From positions 3,465 through 67,464 of the forward strand of contig DCWO01000072.1 of the NCBI GenBank assembly GCA_002328865.1: DNA of 64,000 nt. The letters run 5' to 3'. Each line of letters starts with the position of its first letter. The stretch's first letter is position 1. The position numbers and the translations under genes were made by a program. The notes below the pieces were generated by a model. It was not told the DNA's origin and searched no databases. It worked only from the letters and a program-made list of their open reading frames with translations. Positions 27,292 to 35,500 of this stretch are shown here, piece after piece. Origin of the DNA: Dehalococcoidia bacterium UBA2160 (lineage in GTDB: Bacteria; Chloroflexota; Dehalococcoidia; Lucifugimonadales; UBA1123).

Positions 27292-28437
27292 TTAATTGGG
27301 TGAAGCGCCCCGGACGGCAGTAGCCTCGATCTCGACTAAGATGCTCGGCCTGCCCAGCGTCGGCCCGCCCACAACGGTTGACGCAGGCCGAAACTCGCCG
27401 AGAATCTCTCGCAGTCCTCGTGCGACCGGAGCCAGATTCTCCTGGCCGACGCCGTACGAGCGGGTCCGCACCGTGTCCCGGAACGACAGCCCCTGCTGCT
27501 CGATGCCCCAGCGTATCCAAGCTAGTGTTTCGAGCGTCTGACCGTACGCGTCGAATGGCGAGCCGACCTCTTCGTCGAGTTGAACGGAGGTGGTCCCGGA
27601 GACGTACACGACATCGCCGGCCCGCACCGAACGGCTGTAGTGGTGGTCTTCTTCGTAGGGACGTCCTGAGTTCACATTGACGCGGGACTCCGCGGCGCCC
27701 ACGACCGCCTCCACCTCGTTCATCTCGGCCAGCCTGCGGTCGCCGAGGCCTTGAACCGTGATGCCCGCCGATGTGGGGTGGTGCGGATGCATGATCCGCA
27801 GCCGTTCGTCCACGGTGTTGACTCCGGCGTAGGCGACGGCGGTGTAGTGTCGTGTACTGACGATGTCAGCGGGTCGGTGGCCGACGGCCCCGATCATTGC
27901 GATGACCTTGTTCGACACCCAACGGCTTTGGGCCGCCACGTTTCCCGGGTTGTGGATGACATCGCCTGGTTCTTGTGCAGTGACGCCGGAAACCCAGATG
28001 TCGGCGCCCGCACGAACGGCCCCAGCGTAGCCCCAATCCTCAGCGTTCGGCACGCCGCCGACGCGCACGGCCGTAGCCGTCGAGTTCCGTATGGCCTCTG
28101 CTTCGACAACCACCTTCGCTTCGTCGGGCAGGAAATGCACCTGCGTCAAACTCATCGCCGGGCGCACGGACCCGAACGCCTCGCCGTGGGCGAGACCCAA
28201 CGCGTCGTGATCCGATGGATTGGTGTAGAAGACCCGAGTACGAACGATGTCTTCCGGCGCGGCGTCGAGTTCGGCGATCACGTCTCTGATTCGTCCGGCG
28301 CCATCGCCGAATTGCTCACCGGCGGTGACCCCGGATCCCGACACGCCGGAGACGAACAACCGGTCGCCCACCAACATGGCGCCACTCGAGCCGTACGTTT
28401 CCTCGTCGATAGAGGATATCGAAATCCGTCGATTCAA
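27292..28437 (-). CDS. triple RidA (YjgF/YER057c/UK114) domain protein
   Basis: This 381-residue polypeptide contains three consecutive RidA-like domains (about 1-113, 114-245 and 246-381). Each opens with a strand pair such as GDRLFVSGVSG, GADIWVSGVTA or GDVVYVSGTTS and closes with a strand such as AKVVVEAEAI, AEMNEVEAVV or SILVEIEATAV. RidA proteins are normally about 130 residues and trimerise to form clefts between subunits, so this gene may encode a covalent trimer. Canonical RidA deaminates reactive enamines and imines, but the catalytic arginine is not clear in each repeat, so the activity is unsure. Confidence 0.85.
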   Translation of the reverse strand: MNRRISISSIDEETYGSSGAMLVGDRLFVSGVSGSGVTAGEQFGDGAGRIRDVIAELDAAPEDIVRTRVFYTNPSDHDALGLAHGEAFGSVRPAMSLTQVHFLPDEAKVVVEAEAIRNSTATAVRVGGVPNAEDWGYAGAVRAGADIWVSGVTAQEPGDVIHNPGNVAAQSRWVSNKVIAMIGAVGHRPADIVSTRHYTAVAYAGVNTVDERLRIMHPHHPTSAGITVQGLGDRRLAEMNEVEAVVGAAESRVNVNSGRPYEEDHHYSRSVRAGDVVYVSGTTSVQLDEEVGSPFDAYGQTLETLAWIRWGIEQQGLSFRDTVRTRSYGVGQENLAPVARGLREILGEFRPASTVVGGPTLGRPSILVEIEATAVRGASPN

Positions 28438-28460
28438 GCCGCCCTCCGTGGTGTAATTGG

Positions 28461-28506
28461 CGCATTTACGAGGTCAGTTGCTACATACAAATGTGTCGTA
28501 AATGCG
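28461..28506. promoter_or_regulatory. inverted repeat upstream of the triple RidA gene
   Basis: CGCATTTACGA (28461-28471) and TCGTAAATGCG (28496-28506) are perfect inverted copies separated by 24 bp. They lie 24-69 bp upstream of the RidA-repeat start, as expected for a dimeric regulator binding two half-sites. Confidence 0.45.
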
Positions 28507-28755
28507 ACACAACAAGGACGATAGCCAACAAGGATCGTTGCATCTGCCAATCAACAATAACTGGCAGATTTCACAAGTACGGTCCTAGAATACGTCGCAT
28601 ATTCTGTAGCAAGACAAGATGTTAGAAGGACGACATTGCTAACGATTCATTACACCCCAGTTTCAAGTATTCATCGCATCGTACGATCTGCGATCGCTAT
28701 CGACGTCAGGTGCGGCTAGCAAACGTAGGGGGGGGTCTGAAACCTTCCTAAAACG

Positions 28756-28786
28756 TTGCTTCAAACCGCACGGCAACTTGTATAAT
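28756..28786 (+). promoter_or_regulatory. promoter-like element with no downstream gene
   Basis: TTGCTT (28756-28761) and a perfect TATAAT (28781-28786) are 19 bp apart on the plus strand. No plus-strand gene follows; the hairpin at 28903-28925 would end a transcript of about 130 bases. Confidence 0.35.
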
Positions 28787-28902
28787 TTGCTTCGTCTTCA
28801 AACGATGAAACCCAACCGGTTACGTTCGATCGTCAAACAAACTGGTCACATTTTGGTCAAATCTGGAGGTCTATTTCCACTCAAATCCGTCAACAAACGA
28901 GC

Positions 28903-28925
28903 GGGCGGGTTTGGCAAACCCGCCC
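28903..28925. terminator. 10-bp hairpin at the end of the enolase-superfamily gene
   Basis: GGGCGGGTTT and AAACCCGCCC form a perfect 10-bp stem with a GGC loop, 26 bp past the stop of the minus-strand gene at 28951. No strong T-tract follows on either strand, so it may be a repeat palindrome rather than a classic terminator. Confidence 0.45.
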
Positions 28926-28950
28926 CTACGGATTGTTAGTTCTCCGCCCG

Positions 28951-30168
28951 TCAGTCCAGCGGGCGGTCCTGGTTCGGCGAGAATACGTTTCCTTCGAACG
29001 GGTGGGCGGCTGCCATTTCTTCGTTGAGCACCACGCCCAGGCCGGGCTCGGTCGGCGGGATGATGTACCCGTCTTGCCATTGGATCGGTTTTTCGAGGAT
29101 GTCGCTGTAGAACCCGCCGAAGGTCTCGATGCTCTCCTGAATCAGGAAGTTTGGACTGCATGTGTCGATCTGGATGTTGGCGGCCGCTTCGACCGGTCCG
29201 CAATACAGGTGCGGCGCGATCTGCGCGTAATGCGCCTCGGCCATCCCCGCGATCTTCTTCGCTTCCATGATTCCGCCGACGCGTCCCAGCGCCATTTGCA
29301 GGATGACGGCTGCCTGCTGCTCGAGCAACTCGGCGAATTCGTACTTGGTCGACAGCCGCTCGCCGGAAGCCACGGGTATGCCCGTGTGGTGGGCTACCCG
29401 GGCCATTTCGCGCCGGTTTTCCGGCGGCACCGGCTCCTCGAACCAAAGCGGGTCGAACGGCTCGATGCGCTTGGCGAGCCGGATGGCGCTTGACGTCGTC
29501 ATCTGGCCGTGCGTTCCGATGAGCAGGTCGCACTTGTCGCCAACGGCTTCGCGCACGTTCTTGACGACGAGCTCGGAGTTGGCCAGTGCTTCAAGCGAGA
29601 GTTGCCTCGGGTCGAATGCGGTCATCGGCCCGACCGGGTCGAACTTCAGGGCCGTGAAACCCATATCCACGTACTGGGCGGCCCGGATCGGGGCTTTCTC
29701 CGCGTCGCCGTGAATGTTGCCCACAATCGGGTCTCCGTCATCATATTTGGTGCCGGTTCCCACGGAGCTAGGGTAGATATATGTGTAGGAGCGGAGCTTC
29801 TCGCGAACCTGTCCGCCGAGAAGGTTGTAGACCGGTTGGTTCAGCGCCTTTCCAACGATGTCCCAGCAAGCCATCTCGATGGCGCTGAGAACGCCCAGTG
29901 TAGTCAGGTCGGGGTGCTGCGCATATCCGCTCGAATATATGATGCGCCAAAGTCGCTCGGTGTTGAACGGATCCCAGCCGACGACGTGCCGCTCGCACAC
30001 GTCTTCAATTAACTGGGTCACACGAGGAGGCGAAAACGGCACGCCGTATGCCTCGCCGATGCCGTCGATATTGTTGTCCGTCGTCAACTTCACAAATACG
30101 AAATAAGGCCCTCCGTGATGGGGGGGCGGATTGGCGACGACGTACGTCTTGAATTCTTTGATAATCAT
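28951..30168 (-). CDS. enolase superfamily (mandelate racemase-like) protein
   Basis: This 405-residue paralogue of the gene at 14877 has a capping domain followed by the barrel with WFEEPVPPEN, ASGERLSTKYEF and APHLYCGPVEAAAN. At the place of the first metal ligand the sequence reads LLIGTHGQMT, so glycine stands where D or E is expected, although the neighbouring histidine is kept. It is therefore a sugar-acid dehydratase-like protein with an altered metal site. The start at ATG 30168 lies downstream of AGGTTTTC, a weak ribosome site. It is flanked by non-coding repeats. Confidence 0.85.
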   Translation of the reverse strand: MIIKEFKTYVVANPPPHHGGPYFVFVKLTTDNNIDGIGEAYGVPFSPPRVTQLIEDVCERHVVGWDPFNTERLWRIIYSSGYAQHPDLTTLGVLSAIEMACWDIVGKALNQPVYNLLGGQVREKLRSYTYIYPSSVGTGTKYDDGDPIVGNIHGDAEKAPIRAAQYVDMGFTALKFDPVGPMTAFDPRQLSLEALANSELVVKNVREAVGDKCDLLIGTHGQMTTSSAIRLAKRIEPFDPLWFEEPVPPENRREMARVAHHTGIPVASGERLSTKYEFAELLEQQAAVILQMALGRVGGIMEAKKIAGMAEAHYAQIAPHLYCGPVEAAANIQIDTCSPNFLIQESIETFGGFYSDILEKPIQWQDGYIIPPTEPGLGVVLNEEMAAAHPFEGNVFSPNQDRPLD

Positions 30169-30294
30169 CGCAGAAAACCTCCGGTGTGGTGACTCTAAAT
30201 CGGGGTCTATTCGTTGGCGCTAAGATGATTGGCGCGCGATGCGATCTCTGGCCCCGCCTAACCGAGTATCGTGCATCGGGAGACCCTTCGACAA

Positions 30295-30467
30295 GCTTCC
30301 AAGTAACGGCTCTCCCGATGCCATCCTGAGCGAAGTCGAAGGATCTGGCTGAATGCGACAATTGCCTCCCTGTGGGGCCCCAGATGCTTCGCCTGCGGTC
30401 TCAGCATGACAGTCTGCAAAACGACCGTTACTGTCCAATGCATTGTCCGTCCCGCGGACATAACGTT
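30295..30467. repeat. dispersed repeat, tandem copy 1
   Basis: The unit begins GCTTCCAAGTAACGGCT, carries an inverted pair of the ATCCTGAGCGAAG / CTTCGCC...CTCAGCATGAC kind, and ends GACATAACGTTGCT. The next copy follows directly at a period of about 173 bp. Confidence 0.75.
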
Positions 30468-30642
30468 GCTTCCAAGTAACGGCTCCCCATCGCCATCCTG
30501 AGCCGCAGCGAAGGAACTGGCCTGACGCGACACGTATCGGCCTGCGAGGCCCTAGATTCTTCGGCTGCGGCCTTCAGAATGGCGACATTTGGAGCGCCGT
30601 TGCTGCCCTGTGCATTGTTCGCAGTACGGACATAACGTTGCT
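30468..30642. repeat. dispersed repeat, tandem copy 2
   Basis: This copy starts and ends with the same words as copy 1 (GCTTCCAAGTAACGGCT at 30468, GACATAACGTTGCT at 30629-30642) but has diverged inside, especially in the middle third. Related single elements occur at 37452-37552 and 56195-56315. Confidence 0.75.
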
Positions 30643-30987
30643 CAGGGCGAACGGAACGCGGCGCTAGCCGAACCAACCGAATGCAGGGTGAATACGGCCT
30701 CGGACACTCGATGCAAAGAGCAAGACGAGTGGACGGGGCCCTTCAACGCTCAATCTGCCGCAAGACACCCCATTAGTGGCGACGTTTCTTCCCGTTCGTG
30801 GTGAGCCTGTCGAACCACCACGCTGCGACAACCACGGACGTGCGCCCATCGTCTGGACAGCAGGTCAAGGGCATCAAACGCATTCTACCGCAACGCACGC
30901 GGATGTGCATCGACGGGTTTTACGCGGGATCCGAGTGCCTGACGGCCGTAAGTTGGCTATGCCAAACTGGATGAGATCAGGCAGGCG

Positions 30988-32052
30988 TCAGGCAGTCACA
31001 CGAATCAGCTTCCCGGCGCCCAGGGCGTCCACTTCGTGAATCTCGCCCACGATGACATGCGTTCCCACTCCCGCGGACTCGAGTTCAGCGATCAAGCGGG
31101 GCGCATCGTCAGCGGGCAAGGAGATCAGTAGGCCGCCCGATGTCTGGGGATCGACCAGGAGGTCGGCGGCGGTGTCAGACAGGCTGGGGGCCCAGTCGAT
31201 CAACGCCTCGACGGCATGGAGGTTGCGGGCGCCGCCTCCTGTTAGGACGCCTTCGCTCGCCAGCTCGACTGCGCCGGGCAACAGCGGGATGGCGCCGAAG
31301 TAGACGACCGCGGACACGTGGCTCGCGTCCAGCATCCCTCGCAAGTGGCCCAACAGCCCGAATCCGGTGACGTCGACGCAGGCGTTGACTCCGACTTTGA
31401 CCATGGCCTCGGAAGCCGCGGCGTTCAACTCGGCCATCACCGCGATCGCGTTCGACAAGACTTCGGCGTCGACCACCTGATCACGGCCCGCGGTGGTGAT
31501 TATTCCGGTGCCAATGGGTTTCGTAAGAACCAGCGCGTCGCCAGGTTGTGCGCCGGCGTTGGTGACTTGCTCACCCGGTTTGACGACTCCGGTGACGGCC
31601 AGGCCGTACTTCGGCTCTCTGTCGTCGACTGTGTGTCCTCCTGCGATCAGGACGCCAGCCTCCTTCGCCTTAGCGGCTCCGCCTTTGAGGACGTTGGCGA
31701 GGATGTCTTTGGGGAGCTCGACTGGGAAGCCGACGATGTTGAGCGCGATGACCGGCTTGGCGCCCATCGCGTAGACATCGCTCAGAGCGTTGGCGACAGC
31801 GATCTCTCCGAAGGCGGTTGGATCGTCGACGATGGGCGGGAAAAAGTCGACCGTCTGCACCAGAGCCAAGTCGTCGTTCAACCTGTACACGGCGGCGTCG
31901 TCGCCTGTGCTTATGCCGACCAAGAGGTTGGGATCGGTGACTGCCGGTAGCTGGCGCAGAACCTGCGCTAGGTCCTCAGGACTAAATTTGGCCGCTCAAC
32001 CGGCGCAGGACGCGAGGCTAGTGAGCCTCACGTGGTCATGAATCTCTGTCAA
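30988..32052 (-). CDS. selD: selenide, water dikinase, selenocysteine-containing
   Basis: SelD makes selenophosphate from selenide and ATP for selenocysteine synthesis. Taken from its true TTG start (32052, preceded by CCGGAG), the protein is 354 residues and reads SCAGUAAKFSPEDLAQVL around residue 19, where U is the UGA at 31996-31998. This is the SelD active-site position, Cys or Sec in the family, with the essential lysine two residues after it. Further on come TGDDAAVYRLND, DVYAMGAKP, AGGHTVDDREPKYGLAVTG and VDPQTSGGLL, all SelD hallmarks. Without recoding, the first usable start is an internal GTG at 31923. The selA gene lies 17 kb away. Confidence 0.93.
31958..31998 (-). promoter_or_regulatory. 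selenocysteine UGA and bacterial SECIS-like hairpin in selD
   Basis: The UGA codon is at 31996-31998. Nineteen bases further along the message, AGGACCT (31970-31976) pairs with AGGTTCT (31958-31964) in a seven-pair stem with one G-U, around the loop AGCGC. A G is the second loop base, 28 bases from the UGA. This matches the known bacterial SECIS layout of a short stem-loop with an early apical G some 16-37 bases past the UGA. Confidence 0.7.
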
Positions 32053-32256
32053 AATCTATCGCTCCGGATTATTCGCATCCAATGCGCACGCCGTTTGCAG
32101 TTGTCAGAAGGGGACTGGTGTCGTGTCATGGCGTTCACTCGCATCCACGCCCGACAGTCGGACCGCAACACCCCAGGCTGCGACATCTGCGTCGGGCGCC
32201 GACCGCGCCGGTCCATCTCTCCTCTTCACGCCAAAACGATGCAGGACCTCAGTATA

Positions 32257-33711
32257 TCAAACGCCCACCAGCCGGTGGCCGGACGGCGCGTACGCCGCGT
32301 CTTCACGCTTGCCCGGATAGAACTTCGCCCGGCCGCGTGCTCTCTTCATCTCGCCGTCTTGGATCACGACTTCGCCTCGTTGCATCGTGAACACCGGCTT
32401 GCCTAGGACTTGCTTGCCCTCGAACATAGTGAAGTCAGCGTTGCAGTGCTGGGCATCAGCGCTGAGCGTGTGTGAGACTGACGGGTCGAAGATCACCAGG
32501 TCTGCGTCGGAGCCCGTGACCAGGGCGCCTTTTTGCGGGTACAGGCCGAAGATCTTCGCTGGATTCTCGCACATGACCCGGACCAGACGTGGCAGCGTCA
32601 CCCTGCCGCGGTTGACGCCTTCCTCGAAGGCCACGCACAGCATTTGCTCGGCCCAGTTGCCGCCGAAGTTGGCGTCGAAGATCGACGAATCCACTCCCGC
32701 GTTAGTGTCCTCGACCGGTCCGGCGGTCTGTCCGCCGGTGAACTTCTGCTCCTGCTTGAAGCCGCAGAAGTCGCTGCCTATCGTGTCGATCAGTCCGCTA
32801 GCGAGTCCATGCCACATGGCTTCGTTGTCCGGCCGTTCTCGGAGGGGCGGACCGATCTTGGCAAGCGCTCCGTGGTCGAGCATCTCCTGGTTGGTCAGGT
32901 CCAGATACTGCGGGCAGGTCTCACCGAACAGACGCAGTCCCTGGCCTTTGAATCGCGTCAAGACCTCGAGCACCTCCCGGGCGCTGAGGTGGACGATGTA
33001 GAGCGGGCAACCGGCGACCGTGGCATAAGTCGCTGCCCGATTGACAGCTTCAATCTCCAGTATCCTTGGCTGGGACTGCGCGAAATACTCCGCCGAGGTG
33101 TTGCCGTCTGCGGTGAACTGGTCGACCAGGTGGTCGATGCAGTAGCCGTTTTCGGCGTGGACCATGGCGATTCCGCCGTCTCGGGAAGCCAGCTCCATCG
33201 CTCTGAGCATCCGGTCGTCTGGCATCATCATGCCCCGCCTCGGGTAGGTCATGAACATCTTGAACGAGATCACGCCCATCTCGATCAGCGCCGGAACCTG
33301 CTCTTCCACGTCATCGGCGGCGAGGAGGATGGCATGAGCGCTGAAGTCCAGATACGAGGTCTCGTTGGCCTCGTCGATGAACCGATTTACCGCTTCGACG
33401 GTGGTGTCCTCGGCGCCCGTGGCCCGCTGGCTCCTCACGAACGGAACGACCGTCGTTATCCCGCCGAACGCGGCGCTAAGCGAGAACGTCTCGATGCGAT
33501 CCGCGTTGTCCGGATGGTTGTGAGCGTCCACCACGCCCGGCAGCACGTACGCTCCGCTGGCGTCGACCACGATCGAAGCTCGATCCTGAGGGATGTCGGG
33601 GCCGATCTCAGTGATCGTCTCTCCCTTGACCAGGATATCTTCACGCGTGATCCCCGTGCCTCGGACCACCAGCCCTCCGGCGACGATGTAGTCGGCTTTT
33701 TCGTTGCTCAT
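32257..33711 (-). CDS. dihydropyrimidinase/hydantoinase-like cyclic amidohydrolase
   Basis: This 484-residue protein belongs to the amidohydrolase superfamily. VVDAHNHPDN holds the first metal pair, SFKMFMTYP the lysine that is carboxylated in this family, MVHAENGY and YIVHLSARE further histidines, and GSDFCGFKQ the catalytic aspartate. ATG 33711 is preceded by GAGAGGAG; the frame is open further upstream but overlaps the divergent gene. The enzyme group opens cyclic amides such as hydantoin, dihydrouracil or allantoin. It is divergent from a metallo-beta-lactamase-fold gene. Confidence 0.87.
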   Translation of the reverse strand: MSNEKADYIVAGGLVVRGTGITREDILVKGETITEIGPDIPQDRASIVVDASGAYVLPGVVDAHNHPDNADRIETFSLSAAFGGITTVVPFVRSQRATGAEDTTVEAVNRFIDEANETSYLDFSAHAILLAADDVEEQVPALIEMGVISFKMFMTYPRRGMMMPDDRMLRAMELASRDGGIAMVHAENGYCIDHLVDQFTADGNTSAEYFAQSQPRILEIEAVNRAATYATVAGCPLYIVHLSAREVLEVLTRFKGQGLRLFGETCPQYLDLTNQEMLDHGALAKIGPPLRERPDNEAMWHGLASGLIDTIGSDFCGFKQEQKFTGGQTAGPVEDTNAGVDSSIFDANFGGNWAEQMLCVAFEEGVNRGRVTLPRLVRVMCENPAKIFGLYPQKGALVTGSDADLVIFDPSVSHTLSADAQHCNADFTMFEGKQVLGKPVFTMQRGEVVIQDGEMKRARGRAKFYPGKREDAAYAPSGHRLVGV

Positions 33712-33867
33712 TGAATGCTCCTCTCTCATCGGTCTGGCTGGTATCATACGCTCGGTCGGTGCTCTGTCAAGCTCGGCTTGATTGAGTTGACGGACGGCTC
33801 GGGGTAAAATGGAATTTCCATTCCCTTGTCGAATCATCGGAAAACAAGTGAACTTCCGGAGGGGCAG

Positions 33868-34674
33868 ATGACTGATTTCAGAACAACCGTGGGCAACGTA
33901 GAACTGGTGTCGCTGACCGATGGCCAGGGCGCAGACCCGCCGACTGGCGTCTTTCCGGAGAGCTCCGAAGATGTCTGGCGAACCGAATATCCGGAGCTTC
34001 TGGACGCCGAAGGGATGATCCATCCCAGATACGGCTGCCTTGCTGTCCGATCCGGCGGAAAGCTCATCATCGTCGACACCGGCATGCAAGCTCCCGACGG
34101 GGCGTTGCTGGACGACATGCAGGCCAAAGGCGTCGACAGGGACGAGGTAAACCTAGTGGTGACGACGCACCTGCATCCGGACCACGTCGGCTGGAACCTC
34201 ACGGGCGGGCAGCCGACCTTCCCGAACGCCCGATACCTGGTTCCGCAGTCTGATTGGGACTACTGGACTCAGCCTTCCGTGGTTGAGAACTCACCTCACA
34301 TTCAAAACCAGGCATTGCCGCTCGAAAAGCTGAATGTGCTGGACCTGATGGGGGACGACTACCGCATCACCGACGAGCTCACAACGATAGCCACTCCCGG
34401 ACATACGCCCGGGCACATCTCCATCGTCGTCGCATCTGCCGGGCATCGGGGCTTCATCCTGGGGGACGTGGCGCACAGCCCAGCCCAGGCTCACTACACG
34501 GACTGGAACCCTGGCTTCGACCTGGACGGCCCGACAGCGCGCCAGACCCGTCACACGATCATCGACCGTTTGGAATCCGACGGTTCAGTGGTCGCCACCG
34601 GACACTTCCCAGACCCGGGTTTCGGCAAGTTCGTCAGAGGAGAATCCGGTCGGCGCGTCTGGCAGGTTCTCTGA
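33868..34674 (+). CDS. metallo-beta-lactamase-fold hydrolase
   Basis: This 268-residue protein has the metal motif TTHLHPDHVGWN (HxHxDH), the third histidine in TPGHTPGHIS and the bridging aspartate in ILGDVAHSP. The arrangement resembles lactonase-type members such as AHL lactonases rather than true beta-lactamases. ATG 33868 is chosen for the strong CGGAGGGG just upstream. It is divergent from the hydantoinase gene. The substrate is unknown. Confidence 0.87.
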   Translation: MTDFRTTVGNVELVSLTDGQGADPPTGVFPESSEDVWRTEYPELLDAEGMIHPRYGCLAVRSGGKLIIVDTGMQAPDGALLDDMQAKGVDRDEVNLVVTTHLHPDHVGWNLTGGQPTFPNARYLVPQSDWDYWTQPSVVENSPHIQNQALPLEKLNVLDLMGDDYRITDELTTIATPGHTPGHISIVVASAGHRGFILGDVAHSPAQAHYTDWNPGFDLDGPTARQTRHTIIDRLESDGSVVATGHFPDPGFGKFVRGESGRRVWQVL

Positions 34675-34768
34675 GGAGCGCATATCAGAGCCTGTAATGT
34701 CATTGGTAAGAATCCGGACCGTTGGGAGGTTGGCCTAAAGCCCGACCCCATCACCCTTGGCGGTGCTC

Positions 34769-34784
34769 TGGCCCTTCGGGGCCA
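34769..34784 (+). terminator. TTCG-tetraloop hairpin after the metallo-beta-lactamase-fold gene
   Basis: TGGCCC and GGGCCA form a six-pair stem closed by a TTCG loop, followed by AGCGCTGTTTTCG with a short T-run. It lies about 95 bases past the stop at 34674 and is a modest terminator candidate. Confidence 0.4.
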
Positions 34785-34803
34785 AGCGCTGTTTTCGTCG
34801 AAG

Positions 34804-35451
34804 GTGCGTAGAGGAGTGGCGGTCGTGTGGTTGCTCGTGGCTTGCATGTGGCTAACCTCATGCGGTGGCGACTCCGGCGTGCCCGCCGAAGTGCGCGCGC
34901 TTGTCGAGTTGGACAACGGCATCGAACTCGAAGAGGCGAGCAACTTCCAGCGCGCTCACGAGGCGTACAACGTCGCCATCGATCTCGATCCTGGGTTGGC
35001 GGAAGCCTATGCGCGACGCGGGAACTCGTTCGTGAGATTCGAGAAAATGAGCCCGGCCTTGGCCGATTTGAACCGAGCCATCGAACTCGACCCGGAGTTG
35101 GCCATCGCCTACCTGTACCGGGGCATCTTCATGGCCAAAGTTCAGCGGCCCAGCGAGGCGTCCCTTGCATTCGCGAAATCCGTCGAGCTGGACCCGTCGA
35201 ACGTCGAGACGTTCGTTCAGCGGTCACGGCTGTACGTGGAGCAGAGAGAACCTGAATCCGGATTGGCCGACCTCGACTCCGCGATAGCCCTTGACAGCGA
35301 GGCCGTCGACATCTACATGGAGCGGGCCGCCTTGCACCTGCGGATCGGCAACGCCGCCAACGCGGCCGCCGATCTCGAGCAGGTGTTGGCCATGAGCAAG
35401 AACGAGGAACAGGTTCAGGTCGCCAGGCAGATGCTGGCCCTCATCAGATGA
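34804..35451 (+). CDS. TPR-repeat lipoprotein
   Basis: This 215-residue protein opens with a hydrophobic signal (VVWLLVACMWLTSCGG) whose lipobox LTSC places the lipidated cysteine at residue 20. Five or so TPR motifs follow, for example FQRAHEAYNVAIDLDPGLAE, LADLNRAIELDPELAIAYLY and LADLDSAIALDSEAVDIYME. It should sit on the outer face of the cytoplasmic membrane and act in protein-protein contacts. GTG 34804 is the only start in front of the signal. An MFS transporter gene follows after 49 bp. Confidence 0.85.
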   Translation: MRRGVAVVWLLVACMWLTSCGGDSGVPAEVRALVELDNGIELEEASNFQRAHEAYNVAIDLDPGLAEAYARRGNSFVRFEKMSPALADLNRAIELDPELAIAYLYRGIFMAKVQRPSEASLAFAKSVELDPSNVETFVQRSRLYVEQREPESGLADLDSAIALDSEAVDIYMERAALHLRIGNAANAAADLEQVLAMSKNEEQVQVARQMLALIR

Positions 35452-35500
35452 CGCCGTCGACAGCAACCGTTGGGCGCGGGCCTGCTCACTTGCAAATACG

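Larger units (their letters stand above)
28438..28950. other. 513-bp palindrome-rich gap without a supported gene
   Basis: This gap is clearly more AT-rich than its surroundings. It holds an 11-bp inverted repeat (28461-28471 / 28496-28506), an 8-bp stem (28542-28549 / 28562-28569), a short AGAATA...TATTCT palindrome (28588-28606), a promoter-like pair (28756-28786) and a 10-bp hairpin (28903-28925). I find no convincing coding frame. Confidence 0.6.
30169..30987. other. 819-bp intergenic region filled with dispersed repeats
   Basis: No gene is supported here. The region holds the two tandem repeat units at 30295-30642. Near 30785-30825 there is a further palindromic piece (CGTTCGTGGTGAGCC...GAACCACCACG). 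The remainder has no recognisable signal. Confidence 0.6.

Noticed and set aside
30169..30987. Short coding frames in the repeat field
   Set aside because: Several 60-120-codon frames exist on both strands, but they follow the repeats and show no ribosome site or protein-like composition.
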